From positions 4,748,457 through 4,812,456 of the forward strand of contig CM040442.1 in NCBI GenBank assembly GCA_022749755.1: DNA of 64,000 bases, in the 5' to 3' direction. The position numbers were made by a program, and so were the translations under genes. This DNA comes from Azadirachta indica. Taxonomy: Eukaryota; Streptophyta; Magnoliopsida; Sapindales; Meliaceae. Positions 48,481-62,167 of this stretch are shown here, piece after piece. The notes beneath the pieces are model-generated. The model did not search any database. It was not told where the DNA came from and was given only the letters and a program-made list of their open reading frames with translations. Numbering within the stretch: position 1 is the stretch's first letter; each line of letters opens with the position of its first letter.

Positions 48481-49016
48481 TTAATCGTCAATGCCGTTCA
48501 TTCTAAATTAATTAAGAAATATATAGCAGCCTCGGAGTTGAATAGATGGAAGTCTAATTTATATATTATTTATATTTCTTTTTCAGAGATTGCATCAGAA
48601 CACTTAACTGAAACGTTAATGTCACCATAAATTAATAAAAAATATTTCTCGGATTTTGTTTTAATTATGAATCAACCCTGGAAATTGACAGCTAGCTCTT
48701 TGATGATGTGAATCCAAACAGTCAAACACTAATTAATTATGTATCATAAAATTGATACAAAATATTCCATCTGGGGATTTTCTGGGATTTTGCTTTCCAA
48801 CAAAATCTAGACTTCATTTGGAATATTTGTGGAAACTTCAAAATTAATTATATAAAACAGAGCTGGGAATTATTCTTTGGAAGAACAAAAACCACTAATG
48901 AAATACATTAATACTAATCATTCCTAACAAAGAGCAACGGGATATACATACATTTATCACTAATTTATCTTCGTCAGTTTCGCAAATAATTTAAAACATC
49001 CCACCTGAAACTAAAG
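48481..49016. other. Spacer between TauE/SafE fragment and Misato gene
   Basis: AT-rich DNA containing the 3' flank of the Misato-like gene. I could not recognise further TauE/SafE exons upstream of the fragment here. Confidence 0.5.
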
Positions 49017-52000
49017 TTAATCTGAATCCTCCGAGGAAAATTGGGCATCAGGATTTAATGCTGAAACCAATTTTGACAATGTCTCTCCGATGTCGTCTAA
49101 TTCATCCTTTTCAAATCCCCAATTTCTTAGTAGCTCAGACCCCAAAGCCCCTCGCTCCAATCCAAATCTCCTAAGATTCACCAATCTGTTTTCTAAAAAT
49201 GGCAAAATGGCGCTGCTTGAACGCAATCTAACTGCCATGGGTATAGAATGGACATCGAGTGATCCTCTTGAGGAAGAACCTGATATTATTGGGTTGCTCA
49301 ACAGCTCACCATGTTGTCCAATGAAATTCCCAAAAATTGAAGGAAATGGCAAAGGTATAGGAAGAGGACAGCAAGCAACTGATAGATGGCAAAACATGGG
49401 CCTTGTAATTGCATGCTGATAAATACCATTAACTGTATCCTTCACTTCAGAAATAGAAGCACGCTGACCATCTGCACAACAAAACCAATGAGTTAAAACA
49501 TGAAATGCACTTGGTTCTCACAGAGCTAGCAAATTCTCAGAAAAACCAAAAAGTTTCCCAACCAAATGCGCCCGCTTTCCAATTAGCATGCTTTGAGACT
49601 TTCATCTTCATAGAGATGATACGTCGAGAGCACCCCAATTGAAATGAGAGATCATGGAAATTTCTTTTGTTCTCTAAAGTCACAACCTCATTAAGCCTGA
49701 TTAATTTCTCAAAGGTACAACTAGTCTAAAGCAGTGGCAATGACCACAAGACCTGCCTAATTTCATCAATATTTAAGTGTAGAGAATATTATGAATACCT
49801 TACAATATGTTCTCCGGAATTACTTGGTTTTTTCAGAACCTGACATCAGGCATTACTAGTTATCAAGTACAATCGTTTAAGTTTAGAGTTTAGATTTGCA
49901 AGTAAACATGAGTGTCTGTGCATAAAGAGAAAAAGAGAGGAATTATCATAACCATGGTCTCTTTTTGAAGATGTTCAGAATTAGAAATATAGATCAGGAG
50001 ATAATATAGCACTTGGTAATGTAATCAGAATCATTAAAATTCACTTCAGCATTGATGCCTGAAATACGCTAAGCAAGAACTATTCACAGAGACTGAGTGA
50101 GGTAAAACCAGTTTGATATCGAGAGCGTAAGCGAAATTATATATAAAAAAAAAAAAAAAGAATCTTGGTCACTTATTGAAGGAATCATTAGAAAGATAAA
50201 AAGTAGAGCTTCATATAATATAGTTATAAATAAGTGCTAAACATAATCCGCGAGACTAAGGCGGTAAATCATTAAGTAAAAATGGACAGATTCTAAATAA
50301 TACCTGACCAAAGTGCTCCATGAACAACCATAGATTCCACTGCTTGGAAGTCCTCCACATCCTCAGCCACTTCTGGTGTCAAAGGCTGAAGATTCCATAG
50401 TAAAGATTGCTCACCTTGTTTCCCTGGATTTCACAGTATAAAATGGTTAAACAAACCCTTTATTTATAATTAAGAGCATTCATCGTAAGCCATTAACATA
50501 ATACCATTTAATGTTGGTGCTGGCATTGCAACATCCAGAATAGCTACCCTATTCTGCCTAGATTGCCCTGCCAACATTTGTACAAAATCATTAATTTCCA
50601 CAGCGCCAGACACAGCAAATGAATCTGCAGTGGGCCCAACTGGCTCCATCCGGAAAGGAAGACTTGTCGAGTGTAGGGCAGCAGCATAAACAGCACTAGT
50701 GTGGTAAGGCTTATCATTTTCGATGCGAAGGTATGTTGAAGCTTTACCTTCAAAATTATGAGCATAAAATTAGTCCACATAAAGGAGCAATCAGGACAAA
50801 CCGCGTAGAGAATCCCTAAGAATCAAGGAACTGAAGAGTGATCAATGGCTCAACAAGAGCAAATAAATCTCATAAATCATTGTAAGGTCACGGACATTGG
50901 AATATATGGCATCATCAGATAAACAAAGACAAGAACATATATGAGCAGTTTGCACAAGCATGCTCAATCACTCTTCAGTGAAGTGCAACTATTACACAAA
51001 AATCAAAGAAACCAAATTAACATAAAACAAACCAGAATTCCAGAAAATGCTTTAAACAAAGTAACAATATACAAGAATATTCTGGGCACATATAGAGTGA
51101 AACTAAGAGATAACACTAAGAATGTATTCAACAAAGAAAATAATGCTTACTTTCACTCAAGAAGGGTGAACCAAGTGGTACAATCAATTTGCTGAAGGAT
51201 GCTAATCTTGAAAATGAAACTGCATCATGAAGTTCCCTGAAGATTGTTTGCTTCTGGCTTTTAAGGTTCATATATGAGCCAGGACTACAGACAGCATAGA
51301 GCAAAACTGGAGTTTTTGCGTATTCATCGGCAATATTCTCCAAAAACTCTGCAGCTACGGCAGGGAAAACTCCCAAGTCATCAACAATAAATTGAAAACC
51401 CTATCAAAGTCAGCAAATATTCAAAAACTAATTTAAAGACATATCTAGTGCAAATCCGAATTAATATTGATTATCCCAACATGAAAGCACATAAAAGAAA
51501 TTCCACAATATGTGGACAGTACACTGAGTCAAAGCATAACATCCTTGGCATCAATACAATCATCAAATTCACATCATCAAAAATAGACCAAGTGCTCAAT
51601 GTAAAGTATGTTCCCAATGGGGACATCATGTCAAAAAATAGAGACCATCCAACTAAGTACAAATAGAACTTTCTACATTTTATGGAACAACATATGCCAT
51701 TCACAGGCCTTAGTTTATTCATCTGCAGTAGACTTAAGAAGATATTAGATTCATTAAGACCATCAAATAGGAAATAAGTGAATGAAAATAACAAAGAATA
51801 CCAGGTATAATAATTATATCGTATTGCATATAATCAGAAAAGAACAACCCTATATACAAAATGAAGTGAATTTCAGTGGCAAATCCGCACTGACTTTGAA
51901 AATCAGGGGTCTCGAGAAAAGCCTTTATCAATCTTCACCATAAGACAGTTTATGCCGATTACTGTTGTTAATGGCTTCAGTATCAAGGCAAAACCAAAAA

Positions 52001-53853
52001 AAAGGATACAAAAGGCTAAATCTCCCATGACAACATCACAATAGAAGGTAAAATGTTTCTCTGGTAAAATTATACCTGAATATGGTCACAATCTTCTACA
52101 AAAAAACGAAGCCTCTCGCATATTTCTTCTCCACGGAAACCCTCAGAGAAAGCATCCCTTCCAATTCCATAATTGTCAAAATCCTGGACATCCATCCATA
52201 ATCCACTTAATTCGTACAAACTCTGAGGATGATACTGGACTTTTGAGAAATCTGTCCAAAACTTAACACCATTATCTAAACATTCAACTATATCCTTATC
52301 CTGAATCTCTCTTTGAGAATCATTCTTCCCCCTGGTGGTACCATTCATCATACTGAAGCTCTCATGCTCCTCTTCATACAAACTTTGCAAGAACAAATTC
52401 TTTTTATAAGGTTCAGATGCATGACTAGAAACGCTACCAGACCTGCACATTGGTCTATAGATAGTCAACTCATTCATATCCCACAAGATACATGAACATA
52501 TCTGGCAACACACAAGTCAATATATAGACAAGTTTAAAAGACCTTTAAAAATTTACATCAAAGGCACATGTATTTTGTGTTCTCATCTTTGCTGAAAAGA
52601 GTAATTAAACCACAAATTAAGGTGCAGAAAGATAGTTTGATGAAATAGAACAATAAATAATTATTTAAGGTTAGGCAAAGTATATTATCTTAGACAAATA
52701 GATGACAAAGAAAAGAAGAAGTTAGCAACTAATCAACATTGTGATAACATGCAATTGTGCACATTGCATGAATAACCCATAAGAGGAAGAAACCAACAAT
52801 ACAATATTTATGATATTGAGAATACAGGGTTCTTGCTATATATATATATATATATATATATACATACTCTTCTCATAATTCACATTACTCTTGAAGTGAA
52901 TATTTATTGATGAACAGTAGAAAATTAAATGCAAAGAGAATTAAGTATGTTGAATCCTAGATGCTGAGTAAAAGGGTGAAATTGGCAAACCATAATGAAA
53001 AACAATTAAATTATAATTCTCACCATGTGACAACATCTGATGGTGCCTGGGAACCCTCATTATATAATGTACCACATGAACTCATAGATCCGAGAGATCC
53101 TGTAATGAGAAACCTAAGATAAATAAACCACAAAAGAAAAACTCAAAGCAAAGTTGTAGTCTCTTGGGACACTTCATGGAAAAGGAGCAAGATTCAAGAT
53201 AAGGTCTTGGCTGAAGTAACTCTTTAGCTTTTGTTGAAACAGATGCTCTCAGGATGACGACGATCATAAAACATAAGCAAGATTCAATACATTTCAAGTT
53301 TCGTGCCATGACAATGCTAGAAAACACATCTCATTGCCTAGATTAAAACATACTAAATCATATCTTTATCAACAATGCATATAAGTTAAGTACCTTGAAA
53401 GTCAACTGAAACCAGGCGAGGAGTATATGTAAGGATGCCCTGAACGTTTTCAAAAAAACAAAAAAGTGAAAAAGCCACCTTCACTGGATTTGAAACCCAG
53501 CAACAGAGAAAAGCTTGAAAGAAAAAAAATAAAACACCTGCTGTGTCTCGCCAGTGCGGTAGAGAACATCCATGTTCAGACACTGGTTCTTGAAGACTAG
53601 GTCACTGTCAGGGTCTGAAGCCAATCCAAGTAACTCATCCTTGAGCATTACACACATAATCAGGACATTTTATACTAAATAAGGTGCAGATATTAGCTTT
53701 TCACTAACAAATAAAGATTAACTTGAACACAAGCATAGATAACTTATCATTAGGAACAAAATTACTCTTTCAAAGTTGTACCTGGAAGTTCCAGAAATGA
53801 GAACCAACGAAGTTTGCAAAACCTCCGACTTGAATACTCACAATTTCTCTCAT
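49017..53853 (-). CDS. Misato/DML1 family protein (tubulin/FtsZ-like)
   Basis: Eukaryotic Misato proteins have a tubulin/FtsZ-like fold and are tied to mitochondrial distribution and, in animals and yeast, to cell division; the plant role is little known. Exons in coding order: 53782-53853, 53538-53639, 53394-53439, 53024-53099, 52076-52442, 51151-51400, 50505-50747, 50304-50423 and 49017-49471, giving 576 residues. The N-terminus MREIVSIQVGGFANFVGSHF and FQDELLGL are diagnostic of Misato segment II. Later family motifs include EPYKKNLFLQSLYEE, FTD/YHPQSLYEL-type sequence, the FVEDCDHIQGFQFIVDD core and PLPIPLPFPSIF. The C-terminus is acidic (FSSEDSD). Exons 1-4 are short and were joined by phase. 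It interrupts the TauE/SafE cluster but is unrelated to it. Confidence 0.92.
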
Positions 53854-55184
53854 AATTGCCTACTACTACTGCTAGATAAATATCAGTTAACATTCCTAAT
53901 TATAAACTTATAAGATTTTTTTGTATTGGAAACTTGAAAACAGGACTTAAATACTTGCCTGCTCGAGAAGCGGCCCCTGCTTGAAAAGCACCAGTAGTTA
54001 AATTATTTCGATCAATTACTTGCGAGATGGAGGGTTTGCGTACGCAAAAATGAAAATTTTCTTATTTAGTTAAATGGATTTGAGTTGAGAAAGTGAATAT
54101 TGTTCAGTTAGGAAGACCCGAGTATGTGAGACGGAGAGTGTTTTCCAAGTGTTTTCAGCTAATTTTAAGTGCTACGGTGTCAATTCCATGTAATAATCCA
54201 GTTAAATGGGCCTTTTAGGACAGTTCCTATTTTATTAGGTGAAGTCCAATGATTGTCAGCCTATTTATGTTAGCTTTGGCCCAACAAAAGGCCCGTTAAA
54301 GGAATCCAATTAAGATGGGGTGATAGAGAAACATGGATTGAAATAATTATAAAGTAATTAGGAATAGCACATCGGCTTTATAAGTTGTATTCGTATCATC
54401 TCAAATAAAATCATAACATATTTTAAACTAATTTAAATTTTAATTTGTCTAATAATCATATTACCTATTTAACACATTTTTAATGTATTATAATATCAAA
54501 AATAAAAGTTATAATATTAGTTACTCAAATATTAATAAATTTTATTTAAATGATATAAAATATCTTTTAAAGTACTAAAAATATAATTGAATATTTTTAA
54601 TTTGTAAAAAAATAAAATAAATATATTAATTGAGATAGAATAAAATTTTAAATAATTAATCATGTCATAAATAAGTTCACTTGTTAATACCTCTAAAGTC
54701 AAATTCAACCCAATTATTATATCACATTGTTATGACCTTAACCCGAACTCATTAATTTCGTGTTATTTTCGTAACAAGTTGACGGATCGTATTAAAAATT
54801 GTCACCTTAATAAAAATTGATAATGAATATGAAAAATTTTAGTTGTGGGTTAAATTTTAAATAATTGAATCGATCAATTAATAGATATTGATGATCTACC
54901 AACAAAGGAAAGTTGCTCAACTAATTTGATTTTTTTTTCTCTTTTTTTCTTTTTCTAAATAGATATTGAATAAATACATAAATACAAGTAAAATTTTCCT
55001 GTTTCACTAACAGACAAGAATTGAATCCAAGACTTGATTCACCCCTAAATATGTTAGTCCTCCAATTGGTGACCTTGTGCATGAATTTTCCAATTTTCCT
55101 GCAGATTTCTGTTCTCCAATGTCAGTTGTCCTCCAGCAAAGTTTGCTGTTGGTTTGGTTGTCAGCCAGAGAGAGACAGATATGA
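53854..55184. other. Misato 5' flank and spacer to TauE/SafE copy B
   Basis: Contains the Misato 5' leader (to about 54060), AT-rich DNA and a degenerate repeat at about 54359-54809. The frame at 55007-55213 overlaps the 3' end of copy B and is not supported. Confidence 0.5.
54359..54809. mobile_element. Degenerate hAT-like repeat remnant
   Basis: The left end TAGGAATAGCACATCGG and the reverse complement of the right end (TAAGGTGACAATTTTTAATA) resemble the ends of a widespread plant repeat type with TAGGGGTGGCAA-like termini. Both ends have drifted, and no clear 8-bp target duplication remains. The interior is AT-rich and non-coding. The assignment rests on remembered termini and is weak. 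Confidence 0.3.
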
Positions 55185-57584
55185 CTAAGTTGTGTAAGAA
55201 CAAATGTTGTCAAATCCCATGTACTCTTTGTGTTGAATCCTTTTTATCATTTTTTCTAAGCCTACCCCACCTGTTTGTTAAGAAACGAAATCTTTCATCA
55301 GGTTAAATGTTCTGCTACAGTGAAAAATTCGCAGTAAGTTTGCTGGATGAGGAGCATACCTAGTGATAATGCACTGACAAAGATTGTTAAAGACAGGGTG
55401 AAGATGATTATAGATGCTCTGCCTAATATGCTAATCAGCTTTCTCACCACATGTTGTCCTACAAAGGCAGCAATCGTGGCTACGGCAAAGAAGTAGAGAG
55501 CTGTGAAAACAATCAGAAATGATTGATATGCAGACTGAATTCAAAGTTTGGGGAAAAAGTTGTCTAACTTATTGGTTAAGTTACCGTATGGGACTGGAAA
55601 ACGTTTCAGAAGGTAGTATTCTACCACGGAAAGTGATGCGGAAAATGTCATAGCAAAGGTAGCTGTGGCACTTGAAACCTGCATGGAAGACCTCAAGAAG
55701 TTGGTCCTGGAATGGATGCAAAGCAAAAGCTGCTCAAACAGAATATCTAGAAGCACTTTCGTAAAAGCATTATAAACCTGAGGAGGGATTCCGAGCTCCA
55801 GGAAAAGAGGGCCCAAAACGAATCCTCCACCAAGACCAAGCAGACCGCCAAGCACACCAGCCATAATACCACAAGCACAGTAAAGAATCAGCTGGTACAC
55901 TCTCCAATCTGTGCCTACGTCTCCCTTTGATGCAATCTTTCGTCGCCCTTTGTACAAGGCAACTGCCTCATGTCCACTTACTCCTCCGGCCACTGGGATC
56001 TGAAAGACAACAGAAAGATGCAAAGAAAAATCCTGATATTTGAAAATTTTGGTTTTCTTAACTGCGAAGGTACCTGTAGAAAGTTCAATATCCAGTATAG
56101 TGCTGAGCAGGTAGTTGTGTAATTCTGTGGCCATGAAGGATTCCCATCAGTTCAGCTAATTAAATGCATGAAAGGAAATTGGAATTGCAAGCTTCTAAGG
56201 CAAAACAAACCCAAATCAGGCAATTACCTTAGCAATCTGCAAAGCTAGCATTATTACCCATACGGCAACAAGAAGTCCAAGTTCCTTCCAGTAGATGTTC
56301 TCAATAATTGAGACCTGATATAATTAATTACAGACATCAGTCCTGAAAGTTATTTGACAAGGAAATATTACAGCAGGCTGTGCAAGTGCTTTTACCTTTG
56401 ATTTCTTGGGTTCCTTTGTTTCTTTTGGAGTTGTATTGCTTAAAGACTCAGGTTCACACTTGAATTCTTCTGCTTGATTCCCATTTCCTGGTAATTAAAC
56501 CAAATTAGCTTGAGGGGTAGTAAATTTGGAAAGGAAAAGAAGATAGAAAAGTTGAAAATGAACTCACCATTTGATTCTAAGCGTAGAGCAGCCTCCTGGA
56601 GAATCGAGAACACGCAGAACTCAGAAAAGCAGAGAGAAAATATAATATTATTTCATCATAAACAATGAGTACAGAATTTTACCCTTTTGGTTATTGTTTC
56701 CTTCTTCCAAGTTTCAACTCCTTTCAGGAATGCCTTAGTAGCCATGACTGCATGCATATCACCCATGTTCCATTAAAATATCTCTCCAGACAGAAAACAT
56801 CTAAGAGAAAAGTGCAATTCGAACAACAGAACATACCTATGAACAGAATTATCAGCAAAATTGTTATCATCCAATCAGCAAAAATCACATTGAAAGCAAC
56901 TCCAATACTGATTCCAAGAACTAACATTGGTTGAAACAGAAGTGCTAGATCATAGTCGATAACCGGTATCTCAAGCGTTGGATGCCTTTGCCTGAGATTG
57001 TAGAAAACTGTAGAAGCTGCTGCACCGGTAATCATACCTGCCAGAAACAAAATGGTTTCTGAAAGCTTATCAAAACTTCTACATACCAAGGAAGATTGAA
57101 TCTGTAATAGAAAGGATATGATTTCTCTCACATTTTGATAGTGCGGTAGATGATTTTGCATCAAATCCAATAATCAGATTAAGCATAGGAACAAATATGC
57201 CACCCCCACCAACACCTCCTACACTTCCGCAAGCTGCTCCAAAGAATCCAATTATGCTACCCACCACAATTTGCCAGCCAAATTTTATGTCCTATCAGTC
57301 AAATTTCACAGTATAAGTTAGACAAAAGGTGTAGTTCATCAAATATATTGAAGACAAACCGATAAAAAGGAAAGTGAACTTACCGGCCAAACATGTTTGT
57401 AACCTGATCGACTCTCAGGAGTTTTCGATACTTTCATTACATTATTGAGCTCAAACTTTTCATTTTTGTTCTCACTTCTGGCTTCTTGTGCTGACACAGA
57501 TATTGAAGCTGCTACAAGAAGTAAACCGATGAACACTGCCGCTAGCAATCTCCACCGACACCATTCTGATGCAACCCCAAACAT
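55185..57584 (-). CDS. TauE/SafE-family membrane transporter, copy B
   Basis: Paralogue of copy A, with the same probable anion-transport role and uncertain substrate. Exons in coding order: 57384-57584, 57132-57291, 56837-57037, 56683-56747, 56568-56595, 56396-56487, 56228-56314, 56074-56124, 55778-55999, 55585-55678, 55360-55500 and 55185-55270, giving 475 residues. All twelve exons correspond to those of copy A, and only exon 1 differs in length. [20 protein letters not shown] and [20 protein letters not shown] are the two Gly-rich hairpins. The linker [18 protein letters not shown] is unlike that of copy A. The start ATG gives a signal-like hydrophobic N-terminus ([20 protein letters not shown]). 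The last exon begins at a donor/acceptor pair phase-matched to copy A and ends CSYTT. Confidence 0.92.
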
Positions 57585-58116
57585 TTTCTCAAGTATGAAC
57601 ACAAACCAGAAGAATGAAAACAAGGAGCTAAAACACCATGAATACTCAAAACTTTTGTTTAGAAAGATTTTTGGTGTTTTCTAATACATTAAGAAATCTC
57701 TCTCTTTTGAGATGAAAGCAAGCTGCAGTTTCCTAAAAGAGAATTGGCAAAACCATGCAGGTGGATACTACAGCATTTATAAGCAAGAGATGGGTTGACT
57801 TACTAGAAAACTGTGCTTTAAAAAAAAACGCTAGAAACACTCTGTATGTTGTTGTATGCTTGAAGTTTGGGAAGAATCTTTCTTACTTTCTGTTCCAAAA
57901 ACATACTCGAAACAGTTACCAGAAACTCTGTTCATAGGTAAGACTGTATTAGGGCGGCCATATCTTTACTTTCACCAAGCTTTTTGTTATATTTTTCAAT
58001 TTTTTTTAAGTTTTCTTCAAATTTTAAGCTGTATTTTTTTTTCTTTTTATTGAGGTAAAGGCTAAAATAAGAACATTTGAGTGGTTTAACAAGTTAAAAA
58101 CTCAAGATAAATTAAA

Positions 58117-58148
<32 letters not shown>

Positions 58149-61100
58149 AAATTGCTCACATAAGATTACAGTGGTGGTACTGTAAACTGATCCAAAGTAA
58201 AGAATGTTTGTGTGTATATAAATTAAGATTATTGCTTGGGAAGAATCTTTTATGTTATCTTGTATCTTCCTGTCTTTTTCTCTCTTTTACGCACAGTAAA
58301 TGCACTTAGTAATGTCTCCGAAATAATTGCCCCAATGTCTCCATTCATCCACTAAAGAATTTGCTTTCTACTATCTTGCCATTTTCTTATCAGAAAAGAA
58401 AGGAAAGGGAAAAAAAAATGTAAAGCTCTTGTTTTCTTGGTTAATATTTGATTGCTTGTGAATAAGATGAAAGGAGTTATGAAGATTAAGAGTTGCGGAA
58501 AATGATTGATTAAGACTTGCAGAAAAAGATACACCTAATATCAGGCTACATTCATGCATGCCAACAAGGAATTCATAATCATAATTACAATTAATAATTG
58601 TATTTTGTTTTCACGTTTATACATGTCCATAGAGGTAGAATTCACTTTACTTAATCAATCAAGCGAAAGTTTTTGAAAAATAAAGATCAAATAATGAAGC
58701 AAATCCATAACATTTTCTATTTGAAGCATGGCGCAGATCAAACTTCCATGTTTTTTTGTCAATTAATTAATATTCATATGACACGAAATTGTATATGTAA
58801 GAACTTAAACTCTAAAACGACTTGAAAATGACTTGTGCGAAAATAAAAATCGGAGACGTGTTTCATTGCCCTCTATGCATTTTATCATCAAATCGTTTCC
58901 AATAAAGTAAAAGAAGAAAAAAATTTGGGATGAAATATTTATGAAAAAATAAATAAATAAATTTGTTATCAAGAAATAGCTTAGTTAATTTAATCTCTTA
59001 TTGCTTAGTAATAATACAAATTATGCCTTTCCAAAAAAAAACATATCCTACACCAACTTCCCAAGAAAAGAATATAGTTAGCCAGACTTTTATCTTCAAA
59101 TCACAGATTAATTATAAAAACAATGCCTTAATAGTTTTAATAGAATCACTTTTAGGCATTTAGCTGGAGAATATGTAAGGAATTATTCATTAAAACAGAA
59201 AATATTCTCTCCTCGTGATGCATGTTGGGCACACCCACCTTAATTTATCCAGAAATAGAATCAGTTCCAATTCATATCAGATATTTTGGTTGGTGGACAG
59301 GTGACTATGAGACAAGAAGAACATAAGCAATCTTTGAAAGCATCAGATAACTAACGGCATAGCATGCCCCATTCATTCTTGATTTATTTTTATTTGTTTT
59401 TTGGCAGCGTGGGAAACACTTCATGACCTGTTCGTTGATCCTTTTTGAAACTCGAAACACTCCATTGAAGTAACCAATACATATATAAAGAAAATAATAA
59501 TCCTTGTCAAGATTTTGTGGGATTTTCTTGACCAAAGATTAGGATTATTAGTATACAAAATACAGCTAAATATGATGATGCAGTTCATCGAAGTCATAAA
59601 ACAGCCAGGGATTCAGAGATCTTGACTATATTTACAACTTACAAGATATTATATAACTTTGGAGATTACACAAAAAAGAGAATTAGATCAATGGTTAAAA
59701 GAGTATTCTATTTGTAAACATACATGGCGGCCTAGCTGGTGAGTGTGAACGCAGCTGAGTTTGTCTAAATGAATCTTCCGGGCTCCAGGAATATCACACA
59801 GTTGCTTTCCAAGGTTTCCTATTTATTGAGGATGAAGGTGGTCGGTAGATGCCCCCATTATTGAATATGCAACAATTCAGTCAAACTTTTGTACAGTCAC
59901 GCCTAACATTTTTCATCAGAAACCAAAAACTTCTCCATCAGTCTCTTTGTCTTGGTATGTGATGCTACAAATGTAGTTAGTTTTTACAGTTTTAATCTTG
60001 CCAAAAGTTGGAAACGTGCACCCCATCTCTACATCTTGCATTCCAATATGAAAGTTGATGATGCATATATATGGTTATTTAACACGTATAGCTGAACATC
60101 TAAGCAATTGATATGAGATATTGACTAATATAGATACTGAAGGATCTTGTAACACACGACTATTATTTCTTTCACCACCAAGACCAGAATTTGATCCCAA
60201 AACTGTGTATAATGTGTCAAGAGACCTTGTCAAGTTGGCGTGAGTAAAAGTTGGTAATACTCACGCTGTAAAAGTCTTTCATAGCGCAGGCCTAACCATG
60301 TCGCCTGTAAGTTCCAGCCTATGAAATCTTACTACTTGTGCATTTAGTTTGAAATCAACCAATCATTGCAAAGAGTTTTAAAATAAGTGACATGGTTCAA
60401 TTTTAAACAGTGTCATAAAGGCAGCCCCGTGTAAGGCTTTTGCTCAACAGATAAGTCTATTAAGCACTAACATACAAACAAGATGTCTTGTGAAGATTAG
60501 ATGATCTAAAGTGTCCCTTTCAATCAAGGACAAATATGGTTGAAATTTTGTAGTAGTAGACATAAATAAATTTGGACCACACACCCGAGTCATGATTGCA
60601 AAAAAACAGTAAACCTCGTGCAATTAGTCCCCACCAGTTTCGGTGAAGACTGCACAGAGTTTTTACGCCACTGTAAGCCAAAGACCAACATAAATTCAAT
60701 TAGTTGAATTTTCTATGAAAATAGAAATGGCAAATTATACACACCCTTAACAACATGCTTACACAATTAATGTAGTTCAGAACCAGTCTAGAGATACACA
60801 AACATAGCCTGGATATACTAAATTTCTAATAAATACAAATGATTTTCTGGAGATGAGATTATAAGAACAATAAGCAAACCTTTTTATACAAGACAATAAA
60901 CTACCAAAACACGTTTCACACTGGGCAAAAGAAGATTATGGTGTTTTCTACGCGATACTATTGCACTCTGGGAAAAAATGACACTTGATTTCTCCCTCTC
61001 TCATGAATGCCCCAGTTGTTTTTTTCACCAATAATGCAGCACGCATATTGCCGTTGACAATTACTAATTTTGTTTTGGATGTTCTAAAACGTGATATTGC

Positions 61101-62167
61101 CCTAAACCAACACCCTGTCTGTAAGTTGTCTAATTCTGCACAGGAGGTCATGTTCAATTGCGTGCATGATGAGACGCAAAGAAAAGCGCCATTTGAAAAT
61201 AAGGACCAATAGTAATGTCATGCCCGTAAACGACAATATGTTCATGTTTCTTTATGTATTTACAAGGTCGCAAAGACAATTTACCCCTTCTTAGGCAGTC
61301 GTTTTACTGCCTCATACAAAGGATTAGAGCATGTTTACTGTGAGTCTATAACTAGGGTAGATGACAACGTCGTATATTTTTGGCAAGTTTCGAGATTGAG
61401 CCTCCGCCGTACATTTTTGGCAAGTTTGGGGATTAGGCCTCCGTCGTTTATTTTGGCCCATCCTCTGTTTTCAGATTGGGCCTACTGCTGAAGGCACCCC
61501 AACAATTTCTAAGGACGCAGGTAATGCTGACTTAGAGAAACCTATGCATACGAGCTCACTTGAAATGAATCTCCGTGGAATGTTAGAGAAAGAAAGTAAG
61601 ATCATGATTTATTCGAGAAGATTACAGAGATCTCGACTTATCTTTTCTTATTTGGTATATCATAACAAGAGAACTGAGGTGGGGTTTTAATGAAAAGTTG
61701 ACAAAAACGAGACAGCTGAAAGAATTTATAGGCTTCTCTCAAACAAGAAGAATATGATTCATTAAACCCTGAATTTCATGTTCAGAATTCCTTTCTAATA
61801 TAACATAACATTTGGATGTTGATCCTGATTCTTGATATTAGCACATTACTAGTCTGATTGACGAGTTCCATTTATTGGTCTTCTGTAAGATTGTTTATGG
61901 ACTTGTGGGATGTTCTTTTGCATTCAATGATCGTATGGTAAGGTTCTTGCAACCGATTCACTAGAAAATGGCTTTAATCACAAAAGTTCTGCAGTACTTC
62001 AGAGCCTACAGCTAACGAAATAGAATGAGAAAAACACCAACTTAAACAACACCAACAAAAACACTTTCTAACAACAAATGCTACAGCAAAGGGAAAACAG
62101 TTTATTTAATTTTCTAGTTAGAAAAAAGAGATACAATTGAAGAACTAAATCCTAATTACTATAAATT
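57585..62167. other. 4.6-kb region with no supported gene
   Basis: Both strands were read for domains, exon-like segments and RNA genes. Small frames at 57755-58053, 58352-58559, 58963-59163, 59305-59535 and 60948-61212 have no recognisable content. It holds poly-A and GAA runs (about 58125-58146) and a 37-bp tandem repeat at 61368-61447. An RNA gene without a strong structural signature could be missed here. Confidence 0.5.
61368..61447. repeat. 37-bp tandem repeat, two units and a partial third
   Basis: CGTCGT/CGCCGT starts recur at 61368, 61405 and 61442. The first two are followed by a shared TTTTTGGCAAGTTT, then GATTGAGCCTC or GATTAGGCCTC. The unit is richer in GC than its surroundings, and similar GATTGGGCCT text continues to about 61480. 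Confidence 0.8.

Noticed and set aside
61462..61690. Exon-like open segment after TGTTTTCAG starting ATTGGGCCT
   Set aside because: The apparent acceptor is part of the 37-bp repeat text (GATTGGGCCT recurs), and the peptide matches no family I know.
57585..62167. Search for a hidden gene, RNA gene or large transposon in the gene-poor region
   Set aside because: No conserved domain, cloverleaf, long terminal repeat or transposase/reverse transcriptase motif could be recognised by reading; only small repeats are reported.
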